A stretch of DNA of 64,000 nucleotides from an uncultured Winogradskyella sp. (lineage in GTDB: Bacteria > Bacteroidota > Bacteroidia > Flavobacteriales > Flavobacteriaceae): assembly GCF_947498005.1 (NCBI RefSeq), contig NZ_CANMIW010000005.1, positions 186,001-250,000 of the forward strand, in the 5' to 3' direction. Positions 26,101-36,782 of this stretch are shown piece by piece (within the stretch, counting starts at the first letter, position 1; every line of letters starts with the position of its first letter). The notes beneath the pieces are model-generated. The model did not search any database and was not told the DNA's origin. It worked only from the letters and a program-made list of their open reading frames with translations. The translations under genes were made by a program, and so were the position numbers.

Positions 26101-27606
26101 ATGATTTCTTCTGAATCTTATAAGTCTAAACCATTAGAGCTCGAACAATATTTTCAACAATTTAGACAACATATAATTGGCCAAAATCAAACTTTTGTGT
26201 CGCCATATGGTGAGCAAAAAATCATTTATACAGATTGGACAGCTTCTGGTCGCTTATACAGACCTATAGAAGAAAAGATTTGTAATGATATTGGCCCTTT
26301 TGTTGCGAACACACATACCGAAACGACGGTGTCTGGCACAGCAATGACAAAGGCTTACCATAAAGCAAGGCATATTATTAAGGACCATGTAAATGCCAAT
26401 GAAGATGATATTCTCATTGTCTCTGGCAATGGAATGACAGGTGTAGTCAATAAGTTTCAACGTATACTTGGATTAAAAGTACCTGAGAATTTAAAGGAGT
26501 TTACAACCATTCCGGATGAAATGAGGCCTGTGGTTTTTATTTCGCACATGGAACATCACTCTAACCAAACAACTTGGTTAGAAACGATGGCAAAAGTTGA
26601 AGTGGTTCCGCCTAATGAAGAGGGTTTGTTTTGTTTAAAGAATTTAGAAAAGTTGTTAGTGCAATATAAAGATTGTACTATTAAAATTGCATCTATTGTA
26701 GGCGGTTCTAATGTAACAGGGATTCAAATTCCGCATCATGATGTTGCTAAATTAATGCATCAACATGGAGGTGTTTGTTTTGTAGATTTTGCCTGTTCTG
26801 CGCCTTATGTTACTATGGATATGCATCCAGAAGATAAAGAAGCGCAACTCGATGCCATATTTTTTTCGCCTCATAAGTTTTTAGGTGGTCCAGGAACCTC
26901 TGGTGTATTGGTATTCAATAAAAAACTATACAAAAATATGGTGCCAGATTGTCCTGGAGGCGGCACCGTAAGTTGGACAAATCCTTGGGGCGAACACAAG
27001 TATATCGATAATATTGAAGATAGAGAAGATGGTGGTACACCTGGATTTCTTCAAACTATAAAGACAGCATTATCTATTCGTTTAAAAGAGGGAATGGGTG
27101 TAACAAATATGTTGCAGCGTGAGCATCAATTGGTGGATATTATTTTTTCTAAGCTAGACGGAATTGAAAATATTCACATTCTTGCAGGTCAACATAAAGA
27201 CAGGTTGGGAATTATTTCATTTTATATAGATGATTTACATTTTAATTTGGCTGTAAAATTACTGAATGATAAATTCGGCGTTCAAACAAGAGGTGGTTGT
27301 AGTTGTGCAGGTACTTACGGACATTTTTTATTACACGTAGATCAGCAAATGTCTCATGAGTTAACGAATGAAATTTCAATTGGTGAATTGGTAAGAAAAC
27401 CCGGTTGGATACGTATGTCTATTCATCCAACAACGACTAACACTGAAATTGAATTTGTCTGTGATAGTATTCTTGATTTAGCTAAAAATCATGAGACATG
27501 GGCCAAGGACTACGAATATTCTAAGTGTAATAATGAGTTTATCCATAAGACTTTAGTAGATCAACCGTGTACAGTAACTAATGTTGATGTTTGGTTTGAA
27601 ATGTAA
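26101..27606 (+). CDS. Class V aminotransferase-fold PLP enzyme (cysteine desulfurase-like)
   Basis: 501 residues from the ATG at 26101; a TTG 18 bp upstream also keeps frame but is less likely. It has the fold-type I PLP features: FVDFACSAPYVTMDMHPE, then FFSPHKFLGGPGTSGVLVF with the Schiff-base Lys (about residue 260), and a late Cys pair in TRGGCSCAGTYGHF at the position of the desulfurase catalytic loop. It is longer than IscS/SufS (about 400 residues). It could be a desulfurase, a kynureninase-like or an isopenicillin-epimerase-like enzyme; no scaffold gene is near. Confidence 0.75.
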   Translation: MISSESYKSKPLELEQYFQQFRQHIIGQNQTFVSPYGEQKIIYTDWTASGRLYRPIEEKICNDIGPFVANTHTETTVSGTAMTKAYHKARHIIKDHVNANEDDILIVSGNGMTGVVNKFQRILGLKVPENLKEFTTIPDEMRPVVFISHMEHHSNQTTWLETMAKVEVVPPNEEGLFCLKNLEKLLVQYKDCTIKIASIVGGSNVTGIQIPHHDVAKLMHQHGGVCFVDFACSAPYVTMDMHPEDKEAQLDAIFFSPHKFLGGPGTSGVLVFNKKLYKNMVPDCPGGGTVSWTNPWGEHKYIDNIEDREDGGTPGFLQTIKTALSIRLKEGMGVTNMLQREHQLVDIIFSKLDGIENIHILAGQHKDRLGIISFYIDDLHFNLAVKLLNDKFGVQTRGGCSCAGTYGHFLLHVDQQMSHELTNEISIGELVRKPGWIRMSIHPTTTNTEIEFVCDSILDLAKNHETWAKDYEYSKCNNEFIHKTLVDQPCTVTNVDVWFEM

Positions 27607-27626
27607 CGCATTCCTTTTTAAATTTT

Positions 27627-28517
27627 CTAAAGAAACTCAGCAGGCACTTTATCACGATGCTTCCATCGCTTGTGCGTCCAAAGGTAAAATTGCGGTGCAT
27701 CTAAAATTTGTTCTTCTAGTAATTTAAAAAACACATCTGTTATTTCGTAATTTTTAAAATCTTTTGGGTTTTCTGCTATGGTTTTAAACGTTGTTTCGTA
27801 GTAACCACGCTTTATTCGTTTTACACTAAAAAACACAACAGCCATATCCAGTTTCTTTGCCAAAACTTCAGCGCCAACATACATAGGTACTTTTATGCCC
27901 ATAAAATTATTCCAATATAATGCTTTATGCGCTTTTGGTGATTGGTCTGATACAAAGCCGTTAATTGTTAATTCCTCTTTTTTCTTACTGTCTAGCAATA
28001 CACTAAAAGTTTCTTTTGTGGTAATAAGGTGAGAATTGTATTTAGCTCTAATACGCTTTACCAATTTATCAAAATGCTTGTTAGCAAGACGTTTATAAAC
28101 TGCATAACCTTTGTGTTTTACGTATTTTTGTAGAATAAAAATCCATTCCCAACTACCATAATGACCACACATAAGAATGATGCTGCGCTGTTTTTTTTCT
28201 AAGTCATTTAATAGCTCAACATTAGTAAACTTAAAACGTTTCTTCATTTGAGCTTCACTAATGGTTAAAGATTTTATAGCTTCTACCATCATATCACAAA
28301 AATGATGATAAAATTGGCTAGTTATTGTAGCGATTTCTTTCTCTGATTTATCAGGAAAAACTAAGCGTAGATTTTCTTTTACAACTGCTTTTCGGTATCC
28401 AAAAACACGATACATAAATAGGTAAATTAAATCTGAAAAACCATAGAGTAATCTAAATGGCAAGATTGAAATTAACCAAAGAATTGGGTAAACTAAGATG
28501 TAAGCAATAAGTTGCAT
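27627..28517 (-). CDS. Lysophospholipid / lipid A acyltransferase (LpxL/HtrB-like)
   Basis: 296 residues from ATG 28515-28517. Longer frames to 28613 would overlap the divergent rhomboid gene and displace the membrane helix from the N-terminus. It begins with a hydrophobic segment (LIAYILVYPILWLISILPF). The catalytic HX4E motif is in MCGHYGSWEW, with SDQSPKAHKALYW and FYLWTHKRWKHR further on, as in LpxL/MsbB-type enzymes. In Bacteroidota such genes acylate lipid A or ornithine/glycine lipids; the acceptor is not decidable. Confidence 0.85.
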   Translation of the reverse strand: MQLIAYILVYPILWLISILPFRLLYGFSDLIYLFMYRVFGYRKAVVKENLRLVFPDKSEKEIATITSQFYHHFCDMMVEAIKSLTISEAQMKKRFKFTNVELLNDLEKKQRSIILMCGHYGSWEWIFILQKYVKHKGYAVYKRLANKHFDKLVKRIRAKYNSHLITTKETFSVLLDSKKKEELTINGFVSDQSPKAHKALYWNNFMGIKVPMYVGAEVLAKKLDMAVVFFSVKRIKRGYYETTFKTIAENPKDFKNYEITDVFFKLLEEQILDAPQFYLWTHKRWKHRDKVPAEFL

Positions 28518-28575
28518 TAAAGTATGATTGCATTTAAGCACAAATATATATATTTGATTTCTAAGAATAGAGTTT

Positions 28576-29235
28576 ATGGACAATTTAGGAATAAGTATAG
28601 TAACCATAGTCATTATTGCAGCGAACGGTATTATTTCGTTTAAGGGATTTGACGATCGCGGTTTCTTTGAAAAATTTAAATTTAATGTTGGCAGTATAAG
28701 ACGTGGAGAACAGATACGGATGTTAAGTTCAGGGTTTCTTCATGCAGATATGACACACCTGTTCTTTAACATGTTTACACTTTATTTCTTTGCAGATTTT
28801 GTAGTTGCAAGATTAGGGTCATTACATTTTTTAATCATTTATTTTGCAAGTTTAATCTTTGGAAATCTATTATCACTGTATTTTCATAAAGATGAATATT
28901 GGTACAGTGCCATTGGTGCAAGTGGTGCAGTTACAGGAATTTTGTATTCGGCTATTCTTTTAGAACCAGGCATGAGTTTGTACATGTATTTTATTCCTAT
29001 CCCAATTCCTGGTTATATATTTGGAATCGGCTATTTATTGTACTCTATATATGGTATGAAAAAAAGTATTGGTAACATTGGTCACGACGCGCATTTCGGC
29101 GGTGCAATTGGTGGTTATGTTATTACTTTAATATTGTATCCAAGTATATTTGAAACTAATCTAGGTTATGTAGGTTTGTTGGCCATTCCAATAATTATTC
29201 TGTTTGTTTTACATAAAACAGGAAAATTGAAGTAA
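28576..29235 (+). CDS. Rhomboid-family intramembrane serine protease
   Basis: The 219-residue polytopic protein has about six membrane helices. It carries the rhomboid features: FLHADMTHLFFNMF (HxxxN type, about 55-68), the catalytic Ser116 in IGASGAVTG and the catalytic His173 in GHDAHFGGAIGGY. It cleaves membrane protein helices within the bilayer. Substrates are unknown. It is divergent from the acyltransferase gene. Confidence 0.9.
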   Translation: MDNLGISIVTIVIIAANGIISFKGFDDRGFFEKFKFNVGSIRRGEQIRMLSSGFLHADMTHLFFNMFTLYFFADFVVARLGSLHFLIIYFASLIFGNLLSLYFHKDEYWYSAIGASGAVTGILYSAILLEPGMSLYMYFIPIPIPGYIFGIGYLLYSIYGMKKSIGNIGHDAHFGGAIGGYVITLILYPSIFETNLGYVGLLAIPIIILFVLHKTGKLK

Positions 29236-29286
29236 GTCTCATTTCAATTAGGATCCTTTTCTGAATTTAAATCACATATTTTACAA

Positions 29287-29294
29287 TACTTTTG
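29287..29294 (+). promoter_or_regulatory. -7 promoter box (TACTTTTG) of mnmE
   Basis: TACTTTTG matches TAnnTTTG and is 17 bp before the mnmE ATG, giving a short leader. The -33 element is not evident. Confidence 0.5.
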
Positions 29295-29311
29295 CAATAA
29301 AGAATTGAAAA

Positions 29312-30718
29312 ATGCATAACGATACTATTGTAGCTTTAGCAACACCTTCAGGAAGTGGTGCAATAGCGGTTATAAGATTGTCAGGAAATGATGCTATAGC
29401 CATAGCTTCTAAAAATTTTAAATCTATATCAGGTAAAAAATTAAGTCAGCAAGCAACCCATACTATTCATCTAGGTCATATAATAGAAGGAGACAAAACT
29501 ATAGATGAGGTATTAATTTCAATTTTTAAAGATCCTAATTCTTATACAGGTGAAAATGTAATTGAAATATCTTGTCATGGATCATCATATATTCAACAAG
29601 AAATTATTCAACTTTTTTTGCGACATGGTTGTAGAATGGCAACGGCTGGAGAATTTACCTTAAGAGCATTTTTAAACGGAAAACTCGATTTAAGCCAAGC
29701 AGAAGCTGTAGCTGATTTAATTTCAAGTGATAATGAAGCATCACATCAAATTGCTATGCAACAAATGCGTGGAGGTTTTTCATCTGAAATTGCCAAACTT
29801 CGTGAGGAACTCTTAAACTTTGCATCATTAATAGAGTTAGAATTAGACTTTGCAGAAGAGGATGTTGAGTTTGCAGATCGAACACAATTTAAACAACTTA
29901 TAGAACGTATCAACTTTGTATTGAAACGTTTAATTGATTCTTTCGCAGTAGGAAACGTCATCAAAAACGGAATACCTGTTGCTATTGTTGGCGAGCCAAA
30001 TGTTGGGAAATCTACTTTGCTTAATGCTTTGTTAAATGAAGATAGAGCTATAGTGTCTGAAATTGCAGGGACGACAAGAGATACTATTGAAGACGAAATT
30101 TCAATAGGAGGCATCGGTTTTAGATTTATTGATACAGCAGGAATCAGAGAAACCGAAGATGTGGTTGAAAGCATAGGTATTAAAAAAACCTTTGAAAAGA
30201 TTGAACAAGCACAGGTTGTTATGTTCTTAATTGGTTGTCCTCAATTAGTAGCGAGCAAAGATGCCGTAGATGCTTTTAAAATAGAAATAGAAAAAATAAA
30301 GAATAAGTTTCCTCAAAAGCAACTTTTAGTTGTTCTTAATAAAATTGATCAGATTACAGATTCTAAATTAGCAAATATTACTAGTACATTAGAATCAAAA
30401 TCTACACGATTAATTCCAATTTCAGCAAAAACTGGTACTGGAGTAGAGCAATTAACAAATGCCTTACTTAATTTAATTAATACAGGAGCGCTTAGAAATA
30501 ATGAGACTATTGTTACTAATTCACGTCATTATGATGCATTGTTAAAAGCTTTTGAAGAAATTCAGAAAGTGAAACATGGACTAGAAACAGGATTGTCTGG
30601 CGATTTATTAGCTATAGATATTAGACAAGCATTATATCATTTTGGTGAAATAACTGGCGAAATTACTAATGATGACCTTTTAGGTAATATATTTGCTAAT
30701 TTCTGTATAGGAAAATAA
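29312..30718 (+). CDS. mnmE: tRNA uridine-5-carboxymethylaminomethyl GTPase MnmE
   Basis: The 468-residue protein is complete. The N-terminal folate-binding domain starts with DTIVALATPSGSGAIAVIRLSG. A helical domain contains an inserted Ras-like G domain with GEPNVGKSTLLNALL (G1, about 226), IAGTTRDT (G2), DTAG (G3) and NKID (G4), and the protein ends in the diagnostic FCIGK, whose Cys is catalytically important. With MnmG it forms cmnm5U at the wobble position of tRNAs. Confidence 0.97.
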   Translation: MHNDTIVALATPSGSGAIAVIRLSGNDAIAIASKNFKSISGKKLSQQATHTIHLGHIIEGDKTIDEVLISIFKDPNSYTGENVIEISCHGSSYIQQEIIQLFLRHGCRMATAGEFTLRAFLNGKLDLSQAEAVADLISSDNEASHQIAMQQMRGGFSSEIAKLREELLNFASLIELELDFAEEDVEFADRTQFKQLIERINFVLKRLIDSFAVGNVIKNGIPVAIVGEPNVGKSTLLNALLNEDRAIVSEIAGTTRDTIEDEISIGGIGFRFIDTAGIRETEDVVESIGIKKTFEKIEQAQVVMFLIGCPQLVASKDAVDAFKIEIEKIKNKFPQKQLLVVLNKIDQITDSKLANITSTLESKSTRLIPISAKTGTGVEQLTNALLNLINTGALRNNETIVTNSRHYDALLKAFEEIQKVKHGLETGLSGDLLAIDIRQALYHFGEITGEITNDDLLGNIFANFCIGK

Positions 30719-30869
30719 AACTATAGCCTTATTTCTTTATAGATTCTGAACAAGGCAAATAAAAAATTATTGAATCTTAATTACGTATTCATTTCTCTTA
30801 GATTGATTGGAGTTGAGACATCGTTTTTTACTAATAATAACATCAACTTTAATTAATTTTTATAATTAA

Positions 30870-31808
30870 ATGGACATTACAAATCCCTTAGTTTACGGCG
30901 TACCTTGCTTTTTAGGTTTTATAGCTTTAGAACTTTCTTATAGTAAAGCTTTTGATAATAAAAAGTTATATAAACGAAAAGATTTAATATCTAGTTTATC
31001 ACTTGGTGTAGGTTCAGCAATTTTAGGAGCGTTGTTAAAAACGGTTTCTGTAATGCTGATTTTTAATTTTGCTTACGACGTTTTTAATCCTCTCGTAGAT
31101 GGTGTGCGTACTAACATTATGGGTTGGGAATCTTTTGGTTATGCTTGGTATATTTGGGTAATTTGTATGCTTTTAGATGATTTTGCATATTACTGGTTTC
31201 ACAGGCAAAACCATATGGTTAGGATTTTTTGGGCAGCACATATAGTGCATCATTCATCAGATAATTTTAATTTAGGAACTGCGGTAAGAAACGGTTGGTT
31301 TACCTTGTTTTATAAGCCTTTTTTCTACGTATGGATTGTTATGATAGGTTTTCCGCCAGAAATGCTCGTTGTGTGTTTGGGTATAGAGTCTTTATGGCAG
31401 TTTCAATTGCACACGCAGTATGTGAAAAAACTAGGTGTTTTTGAAAAGTTTCTAAATACACATACCATGCATCAAGTACATCATGCACAGAATATAGAAT
31501 ACATGGATAAAAATCATGGTGGCATACTAAATGTTTTTGATAGAATTTTTGGAACATGGAAAGAATTAGATGAAACTATAGATATTAAATATGGTGTTTC
31601 TACACCACCTGAATCTTATAACATTTTTATAATTCTGACACATGAGTATAAGAATATTTGGAATGACTTAAAAAAGTCCAAGAATTGGAAACATAAGTTT
31701 ATGTATGTGTTCGGACCTCCTGGTTGGAGCCACGATAATAGTACAAAAACTATTAAGCAAATACGGTTAGAGATTATAGAGACTTCAAAAAATAAGACGC
31801 TGTTTTAA
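30870..31808 (+). CDS. Sterol desaturase / fatty acid hydroxylase superfamily membrane enzyme
   Basis: 312 residues with several membrane helices. The di-iron histidine boxes are clear: FHRQNHM (about 110-116), AAHIVHHSS (about 122-130) and HTMHQVHHAQN (about 195-205). Members hydroxylate or desaturate lipids, carotenoids or sterols using O2. The substrate is unknown. The 151-bp region upstream shows no obvious signal beyond AT-rich sequence. Confidence 0.85.
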   Translation: MDITNPLVYGVPCFLGFIALELSYSKAFDNKKLYKRKDLISSLSLGVGSAILGALLKTVSVMLIFNFAYDVFNPLVDGVRTNIMGWESFGYAWYIWVICMLLDDFAYYWFHRQNHMVRIFWAAHIVHHSSDNFNLGTAVRNGWFTLFYKPFFYVWIVMIGFPPEMLVVCLGIESLWQFQLHTQYVKKLGVFEKFLNTHTMHQVHHAQNIEYMDKNHGGILNVFDRIFGTWKELDETIDIKYGVSTPPESYNIFIILTHEYKNIWNDLKKSKNWKHKFMYVFGPPGWSHDNSTKTIKQIRLEIIETSKNKTLF

Positions 31809-32027
31809 GATAATATAGCAGTTGTTAGTAGAATCAGTTGATTATAACAGGTGCTTGCTATAAATAGCTGCTTTATAGTGGATTATGTTTTTATTGATTA
31901 TAAATATTAATTTAATAACATTGGTTTTTTGAAAAAGTTCTAATATTTTCGTAAATTATCCTAGCATAGTTTATTTGGTAAATTAGCCCTTAACTTCTTT
32001 CCCTTTTTTAACTAACTAAACCGCTGT

Positions 32028-35000
32028 ATGACTATTTTTTTCTTATTGTTACTAGGGCTGCTCTTAGCGTCTTTTAGTTTTCTGGCCTTATATGAGCTAA
32101 GAACTAAAGTTGGTTTGGCTCCTTTGTTTATGATTCTTGCTGCTGTTCTATTTTTCTCTGCTTATTTAGGTAATAAATTAGGTGTAGAAATTGTTGACGA
32201 TAGTACTATAGAACTCACATCTATAGTTTTGTTTAGCGGATTTTTATTCGCAGTCTTGTTGATTTATATAAACGAAGGTGCAAAGTGTACAAGAGCTCTT
32301 ATAATAGGTTCTATATTATCTGCTGTGTTTATGGCTACATTATTGCCAATTCTTCAAACCACTCAATATTTAGGTAATAGTAGTGCTGCCTTTTTAGATA
32401 ACGCAATGTTTCCTAGCTTTAAAATGCTACTATTCAGTAGTTTTATTATGGCTGCAGAGCTACTATTGCTAGTTATTATTTATCAATATATAGTGCAAGC
32501 ATTTAGAAGCGTGCCATATTATCTTGTTTTAATCCTTTCTATAGTATCTGTTTTAATTTTTGATGCACTAATTTATAATTTGGTCTCCGCTAAGTTATCA
32601 AGCTTGTTTACTAAATCATTTACAATAGAAATCCTTTTTAGATCTATATCAGGAATTTCGTATGCTCTTATACTATTCTTCTACCTAAAAATCAAGAATA
32701 GTGATCAAACATGCTTAGATTTCATGCGAACGCAAAGAAAAGATGTGTTATCTATTTTTAAATCTAGTCCAGAAATATTAGATATAAATTATGAAAAATC
32801 TGTATTAGCACAAAAACCTGCATTCAAAATAGAAAGCGCTTTAAATCATATTTCTGATGGTTTTGTAACCTTAGATAATGATTGGCGTTTTACATACGCT
32901 AATGTAAAAACTGGAGAGTTTTTAAGAGAAAACCCTAAGGATTTAATAGGTAAGCAAATTTGGACTGTTTTCCCAGACAATGAAGATTTATACTTCTCTA
33001 AACAATATCATAAAGCAAAGCAGACATTAAAAATTTTAACATTAGAAGGTTATTATGAGCGTTTAGATCGTTGGTTTGAAAACAGGATATATCCAACAGA
33101 AGATGGTGTTACAATCTATTTTAGGGATATTACGGAAAGGAAAAAACGCGAGAACTCAAATCAGATGTTGGGTTCTTTAATAGAAACAAGTAACCAGTTT
33201 ATTGGTTTGGCTTCGTTAGAGGGAAAACCATTTTATCTAAATACCAATGGTAGGTCGTTGGTAGGTTTAGGGGAAAAAGACGAGTTGCCAAATTCTATTT
33301 CTGACTTCTTTTCAGATGATTATAAGAACGAAACAGAAGAAGATCACTTAACAAATCTTCTTAGCAAAGGGAGTTGGAGTGGTGAGGTTCAATTTAAAAA
33401 CTTTAAAACAGATCAGTTAATCTCTGTTGAAATATCTGGCTTTTTAATTACAGATACAAATACAAATGAACCCATATCATTAGGTATTGTAGCTAATGAT
33501 ATTACAGAGCGAAAACGCACCGAAGAGAACCTAATTAATAGTGAAAGTCTTTTTAAAAGACTGTCATCAGAAGCACCTTCTGGTATATTTCAAACTGATC
33601 AAAAAGGTTATTGTAATTACGTTAATGAGAAATGGTTACAATACGCTGGTATTACATATGATGACGCTATGGGATACGGTTGGGCTAAAGCCATACACCC
33701 AGAGGATAGAACAAGAATAGAGATAGAATGGCAAGATTATATCTCCTCCGATAGAGAAGAATTGGAGACTCAGTTTAGATTTTTACATAAAAATGACATA
33801 GTGGTTTGGGTTACAGTTAAGACTGTTGCAACCTATGATGCTGACCAAAACCTTAGTGGTTATATAGGAATGGCAATTGATGTTACTGAGAGAAAGCAAG
33901 CAGAAGAAAAATTAATTAATAGTGAGTTACTTTTTAGAAGTTTAACATCTAAAGCTCCTGTCGGTATTTTTCAAACGGACGCTAATGGCTCCTGTAGTTT
34001 TGTAAACAACCAATGGATCAAATATTCTGGTATATCTTATGATGATGCTATGGGCTTTGGTTGGTCTAATGCTTTGCATCCTGATGATAAAGAACGAATA
34101 TTAAAAATTTGGGAAAATGCAATCACTAAAAATGAAGAATATAACGTTGATTTAAGGTTCTTCAATAAAAAAGAAAATAAAACTTATTGGCTAACTGTAA
34201 AATCAGAGAGTTTATATGACGTAAATAATAACGTAACAGGTTTCATTGGAGTTTGTATTGACATTACAGAAAGACAAATCGCGATTCAGCAACTTAGAGA
34301 AAGTGAAAAATACCTCGATAATATCTTAAATAATATTGGTGATCCAGTTTTTGTAAAAGATGACCAAAGTAGAATTGTTTTAGCTACTGACGCTTTTTGT
34401 TCAATTTTTAATATTGCAAAAGAAAAAATTCTAGGACAAACGTTAGCTGAGTATTTTCCGGAAGATGCAAGACACCGTTTTATGCAAAATGATCGAATGG
34501 TGTTAGACACAGGGTTGGTTAATATACAAGAGGAAACACTCAATTTAGATAATAAAAACACTAAATCTATATCTACAAAGAAAACCCGCTTTATAGATAG
34601 CAATGGCAATAAGTTTATTATAGGCGTTATTAGAGATGTTACGGAACGTAAAAAAGTGAATAGTGAAATAGCGGAAGTTAAAAATAAACTCGAAGCGGCT
34701 GTAAGAATTGGGGGAATAGGCTATTGGAGTTGGGATAGGGTAAAAGATGAAGTGTTTTGGTCAGATATTATATACGACATATATGATGTAGATAAAGACA
34801 CGCCTCTTACTTATAGTACAGTATTTAGTAGAATACATCCTGAAGATAGAGCTTTTCATAATAAGATTATTAAAGAAAATGCCTCTACTGGAAATACAGA
34901 TCCATATGAATTTAGAGTGTTAAGGCGAGATAAGTCCATAAGATATGTTATTTCGCATATGGAAGTCCTCAAGGATGAACATGGTAACCTTACAAGGTAT

Positions 35001-36740
35001 CAAGGTACTGTCATGGATATTACAGATAGAAAGAAAGCTGAATTAGATTTAATAGACAGTGAAAAACTATTTAAGCGTTTAATATCTAATGCACCAGTTG
35101 CTATTTTTCAAGCGGATATTGAAGGAAAGTGTAATTACGTAAATAATGAATGGCTAGCTTATACAGGTCAAAATTTTGAAAACGTAATGGGTTATGGTTG
35201 GTTAAACAAAATACATCCTGAGGACCAAGTTGCGACAGCAAATTTATGGGAACAAGGTATAAAGGCTAAAACGGATATTTTATTAGAATTTAGACTTATT
35301 AATCCTTGCGGTAAAACAATATGGCTTTCTAATAAAGCAATTAGAACATTTGATGCTAATAATCAATTTAATGGTTACATAGGTATATCATTAGATATTA
35401 CAGATAGGAAATTGGCAGAAGAGAATGAGTTAAAGAATAAGCATTACCTCAATAATATTTTAAATAATATTGGTGATCCAATTTTCGTAAAAGATGACCA
35501 AAGTAGGTTAATACTAGTTAATAATGCACTTTGCGATGTGTTTGGTTTACCTAGAGAACAGATTTTAGGTAAAACGATGGCAGAAAGGATACCACAAAAA
35601 GAGCGTGATACGTTTTTAAGAATTGATAAAGAGGTTATTGAAACTGGTATTGAAAATACTAATGAAGAAACGGTTAATCTAAATGGAAAAGAACTGAGAA
35701 CATTTTCCATAAAAAAGACGAGATATATCCAAAATGGTAATAGACTTCTGTTAGGTGTACTTAGAGATGTTACTGAGCGGAAAAAAGCGGAGGAAGAAAT
35801 TAGAAAAACCCACCAAAGACTTACAACGCATTTAAATAATTCTCCTTTAGCAGTTATAGAGTGGGACAATAATTTTAAAATCACAAATTGGTCACCACAA
35901 GCTAAAACTGTTTTTGGTTGGCATGAGGAGGAGGTTATTGGTAAGAATTACAAGGACTTAAATTTGGCATTTCAAGACGATAAAGAAATTATAGAAACTA
36001 CTTATAACGAGTTGCTCAGTGGAACTGTAAATCGCAATAGGTCACTAAATCGTAATTACACTAAGCACAAAATAATAATTTATTGCGAATGGTATAATTC
36101 TGTGTTATTGTCGCCAACTGGAGAAATTGAATCATTTTTTTCAATGGTACAAGATGTTACAGAACGTATAGAGATTGAAAAAGGAATAGCGGAAAGTGAA
36201 GAGAAATTCTCTAAAGTGTTTAATTCTAGTCTAATAGGGTATTCAATCGTAAATACAGATCAGATTAGAGTAGATGTCAATGAAGCAATGGCAACTATGT
36301 TAGAGTCTACAAGAGAGCATTTAATTGGTAAAACAATGGAAGGTGCAATGGTAGATGTGCTAGATGAGTCTTACTATAGTCAAAAAGAACGGTTGTTTCA
36401 AAAGCTCATGAAAAACGGTTATTTACATAATGAAACCATAGATAGAACCTTAGTCAGTGGAAAAAAAATAAGTATTTTATGTTCTGTAGAAGCCATAGAG
36501 ATTGCAGGTGAAACGCATGCACTTTTTGCTGTTGTAGATAATACAGATAAGAAAATTACTGAGTTAGAGCTTGAAACTTATAGAAATAATCTTGAAGAAT
36601 TAGTTGCGTTGAGAACAGAAGAAGTGAATACTAAAAATATTCAATTAGAACGAATGAATAAACTATTTGTTGGTAGAGAATTAAAAATGAGAGAATTAAA
36701 AGAAATTGTAAAAGAATTAAAAAATAAGTATGAGAAGTAG
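32028..36740 (+). CDS. Giant membrane sensor with ten PAS domains and no kinase domain
   Basis: 1570 residues. The N-terminal 225 residues form about seven membrane helices. I count ten PAS modules of about 125 residues, nearly all closing with a DITERKK-like PAC end: about 260-370, 378-500, 505-628, 632-752, 756-882, 886-1008, 1012-1132, 1136-1262, 1265-1388 and 1392-1512. The protein ends in a coiled coil (LEELVALRTEEVNTKN ... MRELKEIVKELK). No H-box, N-box or other kinase motif is present, so it must act through partners, most likely the CHASE histidine kinase encoded 42 bp downstream. Modules 4-5 and 7-8 are recent duplicates. Confidence 0.85.
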   Translation: MTIFFLLLLGLLLASFSFLALYELRTKVGLAPLFMILAAVLFFSAYLGNKLGVEIVDDSTIELTSIVLFSGFLFAVLLIYINEGAKCTRALIIGSILSAVFMATLLPILQTTQYLGNSSAAFLDNAMFPSFKMLLFSSFIMAAELLLLVIIYQYIVQAFRSVPYYLVLILSIVSVLIFDALIYNLVSAKLSSLFTKSFTIEILFRSISGISYALILFFYLKIKNSDQTCLDFMRTQRKDVLSIFKSSPEILDINYEKSVLAQKPAFKIESALNHISDGFVTLDNDWRFTYANVKTGEFLRENPKDLIGKQIWTVFPDNEDLYFSKQYHKAKQTLKILTLEGYYERLDRWFENRIYPTEDGVTIYFRDITERKKRENSNQMLGSLIETSNQFIGLASLEGKPFYLNTNGRSLVGLGEKDELPNSISDFFSDDYKNETEEDHLTNLLSKGSWSGEVQFKNFKTDQLISVEISGFLITDTNTNEPISLGIVANDITERKRTEENLINSESLFKRLSSEAPSGIFQTDQKGYCNYVNEKWLQYAGITYDDAMGYGWAKAIHPEDRTRIEIEWQDYISSDREELETQFRFLHKNDIVVWVTVKTVATYDADQNLSGYIGMAIDVTERKQAEEKLINSELLFRSLTSKAPVGIFQTDANGSCSFVNNQWIKYSGISYDDAMGFGWSNALHPDDKERILKIWENAITKNEEYNVDLRFFNKKENKTYWLTVKSESLYDVNNNVTGFIGVCIDITERQIAIQQLRESEKYLDNILNNIGDPVFVKDDQSRIVLATDAFCSIFNIAKEKILGQTLAEYFPEDARHRFMQNDRMVLDTGLVNIQEETLNLDNKNTKSISTKKTRFIDSNGNKFIIGVIRDVTERKKVNSEIAEVKNKLEAAVRIGGIGYWSWDRVKDEVFWSDIIYDIYDVDKDTPLTYSTVFSRIHPEDRAFHNKIIKENASTGNTDPYEFRVLRRDKSIRYVISHMEVLKDEHGNLTRYQGTVMDITDRKKAELDLIDSEKLFKRLISNAPVAIFQADIEGKCNYVNNEWLAYTGQNFENVMGYGWLNKIHPEDQVATANLWEQGIKAKTDILLEFRLINPCGKTIWLSNKAIRTFDANNQFNGYIGISLDITDRKLAEENELKNKHYLNNILNNIGDPIFVKDDQSRLILVNNALCDVFGLPREQILGKTMAERIPQKERDTFLRIDKEVIETGIENTNEETVNLNGKELRTFSIKKTRYIQNGNRLLLGVLRDVTERKKAEEEIRKTHQRLTTHLNNSPLAVIEWDNNFKITNWSPQAKTVFGWHEEEVIGKNYKDLNLAFQDDKEIIETTYNELLSGTVNRNRSLNRNYTKHKIIIYCEWYNSVLLSPTGEIESFFSMVQDVTERIEIEKGIAESEEKFSKVFNSSLIGYSIVNTDQIRVDVNEAMATMLESTREHLIGKTMEGAMVDVLDESYYSQKERLFQKLMKNGYLHNETIDRTLVSGKKISILCSVEAIEIAGETHALFAVVDNTDKKITELELETYRNNLEELVALRTEEVNTKNIQLERMNKLFVGRELKMRELKEIVKELKNKYEK

Positions 36741-36782
36741 CTGTAATGGGCAGAATTTAGGGTATAATCAATTGGTAATTAT

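Noticed and set aside
27606..28613. Long start (28613) of the LpxL-like gene
   Set aside because: It would overlap the rhomboid gene and add a non-family N-terminus before the first membrane helix.
36760..36782. GG-N11-GG element before the CHASE kinase as a sigma-54 promoter
   Set aside because: The GG to GG spacing is 11 (consensus 10), and there are no palindromes nearby.
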